Shown: piece after piece, positions 1 to 7,784 of the stretch
Position numbering within the stretch: position 1 is the first letter of the stretch
How the letters are laid out: each line of letters opens with the position of its first letter
Assembly: GCA_009746045.1 (NCBI GenBank)
Contig: RPFO01001336.1
Coordinates: forward strand, 1-23,467
Length of the DNA: 23,467 nt
Source: Mesostigma viride
Lineage: Eukaryota > Streptophyta > Mesostigmatophyceae > Mesostigmatales > Mesostigmataceae
Reading direction: 5' to 3'
Made by a program: the position numbers and the translations under genes
Notes under the pieces: generated by a model
The model's database searches: none
What the model was told of the DNA's origin: nothing
What the model saw: only the letters and a program-made list of their open reading frames with translations

Positions 1-7
1 ATGGCGC

Positions 8-2248
8 TCAGTCATTGTGAGTCATGCCTGCAAACTCCACCCGGTTGTTGTCGAAATCAACCCCGTACACGTAAAACGAGCGAACGATAGGGCCGCAGTC
101 CACCGGATAGCGCTTGCGCACCCTCTCGAAGACCACGCGGATGCCGAAGTCCGTGAAGATGTGCTTGTAGAAGTCCTCCTCGAACACCACGCGCGATCGC
201 GGGTCGCGCTGGCGATTCCACTCGTTGAATCGACGCTGGAACTCCTCCCACGGGCAGTACTTGTCCGGCCCCGTCTCCACCCACGAGACGTGCAGCAGGA
301 AGGTGATGAGCGGGTTCGACGCCTCCTGCGCCTTGCGTCGTTGCTGGGAGAACCACTCGGGGAGGCAGTCGTGGACGCACCTCGAGCCCACGTACTCGAC
401 GAAGCTCCTGTACGCCCGGTTCGCCTTGACGATGATCTTCGCGATATCCTTCTCGATGCGGCGCTCCAACAGAGTGTCCTGTCCACCCACCGGCTTGTTG
501 TCGAACGGGAAGATCAGAAGACGCCGCAGGATCTGGTTGGCGTTGTCCCCCGTGCAGAACATCTTGTTGCCGGCCGCCAGGAAGGGGGCCGTCCACGGGC
601 GAGTGACCGCGTCCTTGTGTTTCTGCGCCATGCTCATCTTCTCCCCGCTCACCAGCGACAGCCAATCGGCTTGAGAAAGGTTGAACTTGTCGTTGAGCTC
701 GTAGCTGTATATCGCGTACTTGTCCTTGTGCTGCGACAGTCCGAAGAGAGCCTCGATGTTGTTGGCGATCACGCCGGCCTCCTCCTTGAAGATGAGCTCG
801 ATGATGCGCACGAGAGTCGACTTACCGGACCCGCCGATGCCCTTCAGAAACACCATCACCTCGAAACGGTCCATCTCCTTCAACGCATACAACATCCGAC
901 CCAGAGCCAGGGCCCAGAAGGGGCGCTTGATCGCCTCCGTGTACCCCTGGTCGTTTAGGATCTTGTCGACCGCCTCCGTCGGGATGTCGAACCAGTCCCC
1001 CGTCATGAAGTCCCCCCTGTACTTCCCCTCCTCGAACAGCCTCTCGTCCATGTCGATGTCGTCGAAGTACCTGCACGACCCCATCTCCTCCACCAGATCG
1101 TCCGACGACCACTCAAAAAACCTGTCCTTGTCGGTACTCAGCACGCCGTTGCGGAACGAAAACAGGTGCCGATCTCGGGGGATGATGGGGAACTCGCGCG
1201 CCGATGCCTCCTTGATGTAATCCACCACCGTCTTCTTCACCCCTCCGTTCCTCGTTACCAGTCGCCACGCCGCCACCGACGCCTCCATGTCCGTGCTGTC
1301 CGAAATCCACTGCAGAATCGTGGACACCTTTTTCCAGTAGTGCGTCTTGTTCCCGTTCGCGTCCACGTGCTGCTTGTAGACGTTCTCGTCCCCCTCCGGC
1401 CCACGGCGCAAACCCTCCAGCTTCCACAGGTTCGTGATGAGGATCAGCAACCTCTGGAAGTCGTTCACGTCGAGGTTCCCGCTGGTGAGACGGATGACAG
1501 AGTTGGGGATGGACGCCATCTGTCTCGCGTCCATCCTCGACTCCAGCAAAGTGCACAAGACCTCGCGGATGGAAAACACGCGGGAGATGGCCGTGTTCAG
1601 AGTGTCGCGGTAGTTCACCAACATCCGCTCTTCCACCTGCCCCAACAGCCCGTGCAGTCTCGTCATGGCGGACGTGTTGCAATCGATCACGGACCCGTGC
1701 AGGTCGATGGGCACCGCCGTCACCAACCTCGTCCACGAGTTCGTGAGCAACGAAGCCTCGATGTCCCCGGGCCCGCGCACGGCCAGGCCGAACAGGTCCG
1801 CGAGCAAGTCGGTATACGAGCATTCCACCACGTGCGTGCTCACCATATCCAGCAGGGCCACGATCTCGTTGTCGCTCTTGCCGGGAAGTTCGAACAAGAA
1901 GTTCACGCGGTCGTTGCTGTCCCCGAGTCGCCTCCGGAACTCCGCGCCCAGCCCGTCGGGGATCGCTCCCGGCGACGCCGCGCGCACAGGGAAGGAGTGA
2001 GACGAAGAAGGTCCGGAAGGTTCGCCGTGAGCTCTCGACGGTCCAGCTCCGTGCGCGCTCTGACTCTGGCTATCCTCCATCATGCGCGGAAACTGCGCCT
2101 CGTCGTCGTCTAATGGACCGTCGTCGATAAAGTCCCTCATGCTCGACCCCCCGTCGTCGTCGCCCCCCTCGCTCGTCTCGTCTCCCGAGTGGGCCGCCTC
2201 CATATCCACGAACTCCGCCATCTTTCTCACGCGTTTCGAGGGGCGCAT
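8..2248 (-). CDS. D5-like SF3 helicase (viral replicative helicase, primase half not recognised)
   Basis: A 746-residue protein. The C-terminal half is a D5-type superfamily 3 helicase, the ring ATPase that unwinds DNA at NCLDV replication forks. A D5_N-like segment with the FRNGVL motif lies near residues 363-370. The Walker A loop GIGGSGKST is at 470-478, a Walker B/acidic segment at 511-520, the sensor segment FLAAGNKM at 556-563 and an arginine pair before LLIFPF at 575-582. Residues 15-100 are acidic, Ser/Pro-rich and probably disordered. Poxvirus D5 and its NCLDV relatives usually carry an N-terminal archaeo-eukaryotic primase domain; I see no clear primase motifs here, so priming may lie elsewhere. 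The ATG at 2248 was chosen because YATAGAC lies just upstream; a second ATG nine codons in is possible. The gene is complete at both ends and divergent from the + gene at 2465. Confidence 0.93.
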   Translation of the reverse strand: MRPSKRVRKMAEFVDMEAAHSGDETSEGGDDDGGSSMRDFIDDGPLDDDEAQFPRMMEDSQSQSAHGAGPSRAHGEPSGPSSSHSFPVRAASPGAIPDGLGAEFRRRLGDSNDRVNFLFELPGKSDNEIVALLDMVSTHVVECSYTDLLADLFGLAVRGPGDIEASLLTNSWTRLVTAVPIDLHGSVIDCNTSAMTRLHGLLGQVEERMLVNYRDTLNTAISRVFSIREVLCTLLESRMDARQMASIPNSVIRLTSGNLDVNDFQRLLILITNLWKLEGLRRGPEGDENVYKQHVDANGNKTHYWKKVSTILQWISDSTDMEASVAAWRLVTRNGGVKKTVVDYIKEASAREFPIIPRDRHLFSFRNGVLSTDKDRFFEWSSDDLVEEMGSCRYFDDIDMDERLFEEGKYRGDFMTGDWFDIPTEAVDKILNDQGYTEAIKRPFWALALGRMLYALKEMDRFEVMVFLKGIGGSGKSTLVRIIELIFKEEAGVIANNIEALFGLSQHKDKYAIYSYELNDKFNLSQADWLSLVSGEKMSMAQKHKDAVTRPWTAPFLAAGNKMFCTGDNANQILRRLLIFPFDNKPVGGQDTLLERRIEKDIAKIIVKANRAYRSFVEYVGSRCVHDCLPEWFSQQRRKAQEASNPLITFLLHVSWVETGPDKYCPWEEFQRRFNEWNRQRDPRSRVVFEEDFYKHIFTDFGIRVVFERVRKRYPVDCGPIVRSFYVYGVDFDNNRVEFAGMTHND

Positions 2249-2252
2249 GTCT

Positions 2253-2258
2253 GTCTAT
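2253..2258 (-). promoter_or_regulatory. ATAGAC start-proximal motif of the helicase gene
   Basis: Read on the minus strand, TCTACCATAGAC ends four bases before the helicase ATG. Nearly the same string (TCTACTATAGAC) ends one base before the ATG at 13425, and CTATAGAC ends four bases before the ATG at 22556. It may be an initiator-like promoter element; that role is inferred from position only. Confidence 0.4.
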
Positions 2259-2307
2259 GGTAGAAAGGCAAAAAATATAGCTCTCTTCACGCGGACACGC
2301 GCTGTGC

Positions 2308-2322
2308 AAAAAGGCGGGAAAG
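2308..2322 (+). repeat. E2F-like promoter repeat, copy 1
   Basis: A 15-base direct repeat, AAAAAGGCGGGAAAG, in the 216-bp gap between the divergent helicase and membrane-protein genes. The core GGCGGGAAA is the reverse complement of TTTCCCGCC, the classical E2F/DP binding site of eukaryotic S-phase genes. The rest of the gap is A-rich with no visible ORF. Confidence 0.55.
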
Positions 2323-2371
2323 CTTGATGGCGGCGCACTGCATCCAACGCCTACGTGGCCACTGTCGTGAG

Positions 2372-2386
2372 AAAAAGGCGGGAAAG
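2372..2386 (+). repeat. E2F-like promoter repeat, copy 2
   Basis: The second exact copy of the 15-base repeat, 64 bases after the first and in the same orientation. It lies between the two divergent start codons, so it could act on either gene. Confidence 0.55.
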
Positions 2387-2464
2387 TCAACTTAACGAGG
2401 GAGTGACTTGTATTTCAAATATAGTAAAAAGTAAATTTCTATCAACCAATTGTATACGCCACAC

Positions 2465-2803
2465 ATGGATTCGAACATCAAGCTGGGGCAAGACTTGTTG
2501 AAATCGGTAACCCACGTCCTGGCTTCATTGGTATCCTTTGCATTATTGGACGATTACAACATAGACGTCGACATTTTCAAGGCTTTCGTCATCTTTTCGG
2601 CGGCCTACAAGGCCGTCGAGCGCGTAGACGTATCGTTGTTGGTGACCGGGATATACTTCCTTTTGAAATCCGTCGTGAAGACGGACGGCACGCAAGTCGT
2701 GGCCGTCGCGCACCCTCAGCACGGGTTCGGGTCACCGCCGATGGCGGGCGGAGGCGGAAGCACCGCGGACTTGAAACCGCTGGGCGGCAATTACGCGAAA
2801 TAA
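2465..2803 (+). CDS. Small membrane protein (112 aa)
   Basis: Not recognised as a known family. The ATG at 2465 is preferred over an upstream in-frame TTG. A hydrophobic stretch covers about residues 15-30 (THVLASLVSFALL), and further hydrophobic segments around 38-50 and 60-75 suggest two or three membrane-associated helices. The C-terminal 35 residues are Gly/Pro-rich and flexible (MAGGGGS). The upstream region is AT-rich, with AAATATAG and TTGTATAC before the start. It is followed 30 bp later on the same strand by the long disordered protein at 2834. The size and helix pattern resemble small virion membrane proteins of NCLDVs, but that is inference. Confidence 0.7.
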   Translation: MDSNIKLGQDLLKSVTHVLASLVSFALLDDYNIDVDIFKAFVIFSAAYKAVERVDVSLLVTGIYFLLKSVVKTDGTQVVAVAHPQHGFGSPPMAGGGGSTADLKPLGGNYAK

Positions 2804-2833
2804 AATGGCCGTTCATGGTAGGATCATGGTATC

Positions 2834-4744
2834 ATGTCATTCCTGACGGTTTTTCCGAAAGAAGTTCGATACGAGCACATCATGGCGCTCAGTCGCGCCA
2901 ACCCGTACTGGAAAACAGAAATGCCGCTAAACAAGATCGATCCGCTCCCCCCAGGCGCGGCTGCGGGGGGTGGAGGCGGGGTAGGCGCCGGAGACGGCGG
3001 AGACGATGACCCCGACGAAGACTACATCAGTGGGGCGTATTATAGCGATTTTCATCGAGCCTTTTATGACTTTATGGCTCACGTCGGAGGTCTTCACGGA
3101 GGTACCATTCACGACGCAAGAGTTCCAGCTCCTGGCGCTTTTGGACAGGGCCAGGGGCAGGGGCAGGGCCAGGGCCAGGGCCAGGGGCAGGGCCAGGAAC
3201 AGGGCCCTCTCCTCCTTACGTGGTTGGGCGGCGCGGACCCCGATGCCGGACAAAACGGTGCACAGGGTGCACAGGACGCACAGCAAAATGGGCAAGATGG
3301 CGCCTCGGGGCCCGGCGCGCGCCCCAATGCCGGACAAAACGGTGCACAGAGTGCACAGGGCGCACAGCCACACGGGCAACACGAACCCGGAGGGCTCGGA
3401 CGAAACGAAGCAGACGGAGCCGGAGCGGATGGCGCCGGTCAGGAACCACCACGCCCTCAAGACGAATTGGAAGCTGTAGAAATGAGGAATCGCAGAAAAC
3501 GGGTAACGGATCAGACGGGAAGTGCTAAAAGGCCTCGGATTGCGAATGGTTCCGACGAAGCGAATGGTTCCGCTTCGTCGCCACAAGCCGATGGTCTCCC
3601 TCGACAAGACACAAGCACAGGTGCGGGGGCTATGGGCGGGTCGGACCAGGGGGTAGGAGCGAGTGCCGGTGGTCAAAACGATACGGGTAATGAAGACGGA
3701 GATCCCACAGTCGGACGTCTTCTGAGTGATTCGAATCCGTATCCTCTTCCCGGTGGCCTCGGTCGACCCGGATCACAAGGCGGCCAACTCGGCGCACCAG
3801 TCCCAACGGGCACAGGTCCGGTCACGCACGGCGGGACGATTCAGACCGTAGATTCAGATCGGCCAGGCCGGCCGTCGCCGCAGTCGCCTCCGGGACGCAT
3901 CGAAAGTCTTCTGAGTGATGCGAATACGCATAATCTTCCTATGCCTGGTCAAATTTCGTCAACGGTCGTACATCCCGGGACAGAGTCCAGATACGATCAG
4001 AATAATGAAACGCCAGGTGCCAATAGCGCACTACCGTTATACACCGTGGGCAACGGGAGAGACATACCGGCAGGAAAACCGCAGATGTTTATTAATGGTA
4101 CGTGGGTTGACGCCCCAGATGGAGGGATGACGGTAAATACATACCGGCCAACGTCGGCGTCGGCTTTGGCACGTGTTGACCAGGGGGATGGAGGTGCCGG
4201 GAGACCGCAAACGGGCGATGAGATTTACCTTGATGAACCAGGCCGGGGTGGGGGTCGTATCGATGGAGCAGGACCGTCACAGACTCGCGACGATGATGGT
4301 TTTAGAGGAGACTTAAGCCCGGACGAAAGAGCGTCTATAATGGAGATATTGCGCAACAGGAACGATGGCAACAATGGGGTTGTTTCAATAGACGGACTAG
4401 GCGAAAACGAAAGAGGGAGTCTTTTGAGGATGATCCAAGATGATGACCCTAACTTGATCCTTGTGCCAGAACCCGCGGCAGAGCCGGCAGCGCCGGAACG
4501 AACGTCACAAAGGTCAAGAGAAGAGATCATGATCGAGCTCCAGAATATGGGTAATAGGCCATTTGACCCTGCAACCTTTAATCCGTTGGAACGCGAGCCA
4601 CGAGACCGCTCGGGTCGAAACTCTCCCGAAATGGTTGGAAGCACTGGAGTAGCGGTGGGAGACCCTACGGAATTCATCAGAGGCCATGATTATGAGATCG
4701 TCGTTCGCGGTAACACCCTCCACCACCAGATCCTCCTCGGATAG
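2834..4744 (+). CDS. Long low-complexity protein, Gly/Gln/Ala-rich (636 aa), C-terminus probably frame-broken
   Basis: Family not recognised. The first 80 residues look folded (MSFLTVFPKEVRYEHIMALS) and contain an acidic patch. There follow nine Gly-Gln pairs, two copies of an AGQNGAQ-type repeat, a basic KRPR-type stretch near residues 215-235 that could be a nuclear signal, and long Gly/Pro/Asp-rich linkers. Two similar short motifs, RLLSDSNPYPLPG and SLLSDANTHNLPMPG, lie in the middle, and two related helices (ERASIMEILRN, ERGSLLRMIQD) near residue 500-535. This modular, disordered build suits a virion or tegument-like scaffold protein, but no function can be assigned. The frame stops at 4744, while coding-quality sequence continues without a break in another frame from about 4714 to 5232. 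The true product is therefore probably longer, or the gene is damaged here. Confidence 0.75.
   Translation: MSFLTVFPKEVRYEHIMALSRANPYWKTEMPLNKIDPLPPGAAAGGGGGVGAGDGGDDDPDEDYISGAYYSDFHRAFYDFMAHVGGLHGGTIHDARVPAPGAFGQGQGQGQGQGQGQGQGQEQGPLLLTWLGGADPDAGQNGAQGAQDAQQNGQDGASGPGARPNAGQNGAQSAQGAQPHGQHEPGGLGRNEADGAGADGAGQEPPRPQDELEAVEMRNRRKRVTDQTGSAKRPRIANGSDEANGSASSPQADGLPRQDTSTGAGAMGGSDQGVGASAGGQNDTGNEDGDPTVGRLLSDSNPYPLPGGLGRPGSQGGQLGAPVPTGTGPVTHGGTIQTVDSDRPGRPSPQSPPGRIESLLSDANTHNLPMPGQISSTVVHPGTESRYDQNNETPGANSALPLYTVGNGRDIPAGKPQMFINGTWVDAPDGGMTVNTYRPTSASALARVDQGDGGAGRPQTGDEIYLDEPGRGGGRIDGAGPSQTRDDDGFRGDLSPDERASIMEILRNRNDGNNGVVSIDGLGENERGSLLRMIQDDDPNLILVPEPAAEPAAPERTSQRSREEIMIELQNMGNRPFDPATFNPLEREPRDRSGRNSPEMVGSTGVAVGDPTEFIRGHDYEIVVRGNTLHHQILLG
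3143..3196 (+). repeat. Hexanucleotide repeat encoding nine Gly-Gln pairs
   Basis: A run of GGNCAG hexamers, in frame inside the 2834-4744 gene. The third base of the glycine codon varies (A, C or G) while CAG is constant. Such tracts expand and contract easily by slippage, so copy number is likely to vary between isolates. Confidence 0.85.
3243..3367 (+). repeat. Two 41-bp imperfect direct repeats (AGQNGAQ units)
   Basis: Positions 3243-3283 and 3327-3367 match with only two differences and are 84 bases apart, in frame within the 2834-4744 gene. Each encodes AGQNGAQ followed by further Gln/Ala-rich residues. Confidence 0.75.
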
Positions 4745-4950
4745 CTCCGGACACTCATATACCACCGTCCCAGAGAGAGAGTGAAGGGGGTGATGCAGAC
4801 TCGGGTTCGCACAATGCGGGTCCGTCGAGAGAATCCAGACCTCCGGTTCCTCCTAGGAGAACCCTCGACGACGAACAACTAGAAGGCCGGATTCTAGAAG
4901 TTATAAGACGCAATTGGAACGGATGGGACGTTCGCGAGTTCAGGAAATAC
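4714..4950 (+). other. Coding-quality sequence without a start, continuing into the 4951 ORF
   Basis: Directly upstream of the ATG at 4951 the same frame stays open back to 4714, just after a TAA at 4711-4713. It reads as a proline-rich, then acidic, then helical sequence (for example LDDEQLEGRILEVIRRNW just before 4951). It overlaps the last 31 bases of the 636-residue ORF. One frame change of minus one between 4714 and 4744 would be enough to connect the two. The joined product is not written out here. Confidence 0.6.
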
Positions 4951-5232
4951 ATGGCCGTGCAAGATCACTTGAACCGCATGAACATGGGGAAAATCAAACG
5001 AGGCGGCGGAGAAGCGACTTTCATCGAAATTCCGAATAACGTGCTCATTCATTTCGTTAATACGCCACCAAATGGTCAGATTAGAAACGATATCGTACAG
5101 GGCGTGCTGGAAGCGGGATATGACGATGTCGGACCAGGACGCATATTGTCGCGGCTAGCGGCTATGAACACAAGAACAAATCCCGACAGAGCCCAGAGTA
5201 CTAGGAAAAACAAACAGCCGATGCGGTATTAA
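4951..5232 (+). CDS. Small basic protein (93 aa), probably the distal part of the 2834 gene
   Basis: This is the longest ATG-started form: MAVQDHLNRMN, then a basic Gly stretch (KIKRGGGEA), a strand-rich middle (FIEIPNNVLIHFV) and a basic tail. No family was recognised. The same frame is open and coding-like for a further 237 bases upstream, so the ATG is likely internal. Either the upstream long gene is decoded with a frame change, or an indel has split one gene. It ends eight bases before the stop of the convergent gene at 5241. Confidence 0.6.
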   Translation: MAVQDHLNRMNMGKIKRGGGEATFIEIPNNVLIHFVNTPPNGQIRNDIVQGVLEAGYDDVGPGRILSRLAAMNTRTNPDRAQSTRKNKQPMRY

Positions 5233-5240
5233 ACTATCTG

Positions 5241-6278
5241 TCAGTTATCAGCCGCGGGGAAGATGGATCGTTCCAATCTCGCGACCACGCCCGTGTAATC
5301 CATCGACCACTGCTTTTTATCGAATTCGAAAGCCGCGCACGCCATCTTGGCGCTCACGGATCTCTTTAACATGGAGGACACTAGCAAAAGCTGTCGCTTG
5401 TATCTCTCGAACTCGGCGTCGAATCGGGCCTTCTGGATCCTCATCCACCTGTCCAGGTCTTCCGTGTCGACGTCTCTCACGACCGTCATGTAATCCTCGT
5501 CGGGGAGTCGCACGGCGCGAAAATTGATGCCCTTGCGCCAGAGCGCGCGCATGGCGGTGTCTCGCCGCATGCCGCTCGACCTCGGGTTGTCGAAGTACCT
5601 CTGCCCCTCTTGGAACGACTCGCGCAGACGACGCCCCGCGCCGTTGTCCTTGTTGATGGAGACGCACAAGGTCACGAGACGGACCCACGTCCATCGCTTG
5701 TAAATGGTCACCGGCTCCTCCGCGAAATAACAGACCGTCAAGACGCGCGTGTAGTACTCGAGGCCTTCCGCCTGTCCGAACGCGTTCATGAAGAGCCAGA
5801 GGGGGACGTGGACCTGGGTGTTATTCACGATGAGGTCGAACGACTTGGTCAGCGAGTCGAAAGCGCCCACGCCGGGCTCTGGTACCGTCTCGATGTTCTG
5901 CAGGATCTGGAGCGCCTTGTGGTGATCCGTGGTCCACCGTTCCGCGTCCCCCGGTCTCGGGAGACACGCGTGGACGAGTCGGTCCAGTTTCTGGGCGCGC
6001 GGGGCCGGGTCGAGGCGATAGGACCGGATCATTTCGTCGAACCGCTCGACACACGCGCGGAACTCGGCGGAGTTCTCCGTGATGTCGACCAGACGGTGGG
6101 GCAGTTGGAACTCCTCCCGGCCGTCGTTGTACAAAGAAGCCCTCTGGACTTTCATGATCCCGGCGACGTGCGACCACTCGTGGGAGAAACAGGTCGCTCG
6201 AAACATCTCGTGGAGACTCGCGGGGTCCAGGTACTCGGCGATGGAGTCCCACGCCCGGACGGACGTCAAATCGGCCAT
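5241..6278 (-). CDS. Possible F-box protein (345 aa)
   Basis: The start at 6278 (MADLTSVRAW) was chosen because its ATG overlaps the stop of the upstream gene in TGATG; a longer in-frame extension would run deep into that gene. Residues 8-32 (WDSIAEYLDPASLHEMFRA) fit the F-box pattern of a short helix, a YLDP-type turn and a Leu-rich helix ending near a Cys. F-boxes bind Skp1 and bring substrates to cullin ubiquitin ligases, and several NCLDVs encode F-box proteins. The remainder is mostly helical with Trp/Tyr-rich segments and no recognised repeat. Pairing with the RING/TRAF gene points to a shared ubiquitin-pathway theme. The match was made by eye and could be accidental. Confidence 0.6.
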   Translation of the reverse strand: MADLTSVRAWDSIAEYLDPASLHEMFRATCFSHEWSHVAGIMKVQRASLYNDGREEFQLPHRLVDITENSAEFRACVERFDEMIRSYRLDPAPRAQKLDRLVHACLPRPGDAERWTTDHHKALQILQNIETVPEPGVGAFDSLTKSFDLIVNNTQVHVPLWLFMNAFGQAEGLEYYTRVLTVCYFAEEPVTIYKRWTWVRLVTLCVSINKDNGAGRRLRESFQEGQRYFDNPRSSGMRRDTAMRALWRKGINFRAVRLPDEDYMTVVRDVDTEDLDRWMRIQKARFDAEFERYKRQLLLVSSMLKRSVSAKMACAAFEFDKKQWSMDYTGVVARLERSIFPAADN

Positions 6279-7096
6279 CACGACGACCCTATGATGGCGT
6301 TCTCGATCGTGATGAACGACCCGTGCTCCTGCTCGCTGGACGCCTCCGAATCCGTGTCCTCCACGCTCTCGCTCTCTTCCTCGTTGTTGCGGAGAGACAC
6401 GTTCTGATAGTCTTCCCCGTTCTCGCACAGGTCCCACCGCGTTTTGTTGTTTTCGTTGCCCGTCGGCCAACCGTCTCCGAACGTGTTGCGGATGTTCAGT
6501 ACGAACTGGCGAATCGGGTACTGACCGTACGGGCATCTCATCTCATGCTGAGACATCGCCACCGCCGTGTCGACGTGGTCGCACCCCATCCCATCGAAGA
6601 AGTAACGGCAAGGGAAATGAGAGCAGTTCTCTTTGTGTGACGTCAGCTCCTGCCGCACGAACTTCTCCGTGCATCCGTGGCAGTGGTTGGGACACTCCAG
6701 GAGCTCAAGAGGACAGCCCCCGTTCTTCTTATGCTTCATCACTTCGTCGACGCTCCCCTCGAACCGACACCCCCTCCCGAAGTTGGGACACTTGCGCCGG
6801 ATGAGCTCCGTGATCCGCCCGACTTTCACGAGGTGCTGCTTCTTGTAGCGATGCCACGGGCTCCTGCATAGGATGCAGCGGCCGCTTACGTGCGCCTCCG
6901 GCCCCTTGCGATCCTTCTGCCGCCTTTTGAGCTGCTTGAAGCAAGGAGTGTCGCACACGAGAGCCTCGCACTTGCCGCCCTGCACGCGGGTCTGGCAACA
7001 CAATACCACCGGGTTGTGGAGGATCCCCAGGCACACCTGACATTGGAATTCGTCCGCCTGGACCTGGAAAGTCCTCGACCCTTCCGCGCAATCCAT
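6278..7096 (-). CDS. RING and TRAF-type zinc-finger protein (272 aa), probable E3 ubiquitin ligase
   Basis: The N-terminus has a RING-like Cys set: C19/C22, C33/C34, C43/C48/C52 and C74/C77 in CILC. Three TRAF-type zinc fingers follow in order: C103-C110-H122-C128, C135-C142-H154-C158 and C163-C172-H184-C188, each with eleven residues between the second Cys and the His. This RING plus TRAF-finger order is that of TRAF-like E3 ligases. The C-terminal 60 residues are Glu/Ser-rich, acidic and probably disordered; no MATH/TRAF-C domain is present. A shared divergent promoter region with an ATATAT box (7133-7138) separates it from the + ORF at 7162. The stop overlaps the next ATG by one base (TGATG). 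The likely role is ubiquitin transfer onto host or viral proteins; the substrate is unknown. Confidence 0.88.
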   Translation of the reverse strand: MDCAEGSRTFQVQADEFQCQVCLGILHNPVVLCCQTRVQGGKCEALVCDTPCFKQLKRRQKDRKGPEAHVSGRCILCRSPWHRYKKQHLVKVGRITELIRRKCPNFGRGCRFEGSVDEVMKHKKNGGCPLELLECPNHCHGCTEKFVRQELTSHKENCSHFPCRYFFDGMGCDHVDTAVAMSQHEMRCPYGQYPIRQFVLNIRNTFGDGWPTGNENNKTRWDLCENGEDYQNVSLRNNEEESESVEDTDSEASSEQEHGSFITIENAIIGSS

Positions 7097-7132
7097 GGGT
7101 GGTTCTACAAATGCTCGGGAAATTTGTGAGTG

Positions 7133-7138
7133 ATATAT
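7133..7138 (+). promoter_or_regulatory. ATATAT box in the 65-bp divergent gap
   Basis: ATATAT lies 24 bases before the ATG at 7162 and 37 bases from the RING/TRAF ATG at 7096 on the other strand, so it could serve either gene. Confidence 0.4.
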
Positions 7139-7161
7139 GAACGAAACAAGGCTTTATTCAT

Positions 7162-7401
7162 ATGGTGTTCGATTCGATCATGGACAGAATGTGGCACCCG
7201 CTCCACAACAACATCGCGGTGCTTTTTTGGATGGAAGACGCGGTCGCGCGTCCCGAACTCGCGTGGATAGACGCGTATGGAAGCTACTTGTGCGATGACG
7301 TGCCGACGCACGGCGTGGACATATTCGCCAGAGAGGTCAGAGATCAGGACTCGTCATCGGACTCGGGCGCGTCCGCCCCTTCCTCCTCCGAGTCGACCTG
7401 A
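7162..7401 (+). CDS. Small hypothetical protein (79 aa)
   Basis: Not recognised. The first 55 residues are aromatic and mixed (MVFDSIMDRMWHPLHNN), followed by a Ser/Asp/Glu-rich tail. It fills the gap between two minus-strand genes and has its own ATATAT box upstream. Its last 58 bases run antisense to the end of the 146-residue gene, so the acidic Ser tail lies over the acidic tail of that protein; this overlap lowers confidence in the C-terminus. Confidence 0.5.
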   Translation: MVFDSIMDRMWHPLHNNIAVLFWMEDAVARPELAWIDAYGSYLCDDVPTHGVDIFAREVRDQDSSSDSGASAPSSSEST

Positions 7402-7784
7402 ACCGCCTTCTTCGCCTTTCTCCGCAACGTCGCGCGCTCCTCTTCCGCGTCCGGACTCGCGATGGCCTCCCAGCACTTCATCGCGGCCTCCGTGTCGCCC
7501 CCGTGGTACCTCAGCAGCCTGTCTCGCATCTCCGCCTTCGTGGGGGGCTTCCCCTTCTTTGTCTTCTTCACGTACAGCTTGTCCCCCGTATCGGGAACGG
7601 TGCACACGTCCACGCCCGCCGTGACCATGTTCTTCAGGATCAGCTCGCACAGATCTTTCTTGCGCTTCTTGACGGGCAGCAGGTTCCTGGACGCGGACTT
7701 GATGGCGTCGTCCACCTCCACGAATTCGCTCGTGAGATCTCTCATTTCCACTTTCCACTTCTCCAACTCCACAACGCCTTCCAT
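7344..7784 (-). CDS. Basic-core protein with acidic tail (146 aa)
   Basis: The N-terminal 35 residues form a probable coiled coil (VVELEKWKVEMRDLTSEFVE). A basic segment follows (PVKKRKKDLCELILKNM), then a Lys-rich stretch (KLYVKKTKKGKPPTKAEM) and a helical segment containing DRLLRYHGGD. The last 15-20 residues are Glu/Asp/Ser-rich. The KKRKKDLCELI and KLYVKKTKKGKPPTK pattern reminds me of small NCLDV proteins of unknown function (DUF5760-like), but I cannot confirm the match. It lies upstream of no other gene on its strand until 7096 and starts 61 bp after the stop of the gene at 7846. Confidence 0.75.
   Translation of the reverse strand: MEGVVELEKWKVEMRDLTSEFVEVDDAIKSASRNLLPVKKRKKDLCELILKNMVTAGVDVCTVPDTGDKLYVKKTKKGKPPTKAEMRDRLLRYHGGDTEAAMKCWEAIASPDAEEERATLRRKAKKAVQVDSEEEGADAPESDDES

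Noticed and set aside
1-13. 13-base string at the window start repeated at 2883-2895 as a possible terminal repeat
   Set aside because: Identity ends after 13 bases and a few such matches are expected by chance in a window of this length.
17-2113. Long plus-strand open frames (17-958 and 1166-2113) antisense to the helicase
   Set aside because: They are Arg/His/Val-rich mirror frames of a GC-rich gene, while the minus frame has clear helicase motifs.
2927-3676. Minus-strand frame with long hydrophobic runs over the Gly-Gln repeat region
   Set aside because: The Leu/Ala/Pro runs are the antisense of the GGNCAG repeats, not membrane helices.
5610-6407. 265-residue plus-strand frame opposite the F-box-like and RING/TRAF genes
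   Set aside because: It spans two real minus-strand genes with zinc-finger motifs and has a shadow-type composition.
6279-6536. N-terminal extension of the possible F-box gene into the RING/TRAF gene
   Set aside because: Arg/His-rich shadow sequence; the ATG at 6278 overlaps the upstream stop neatly.
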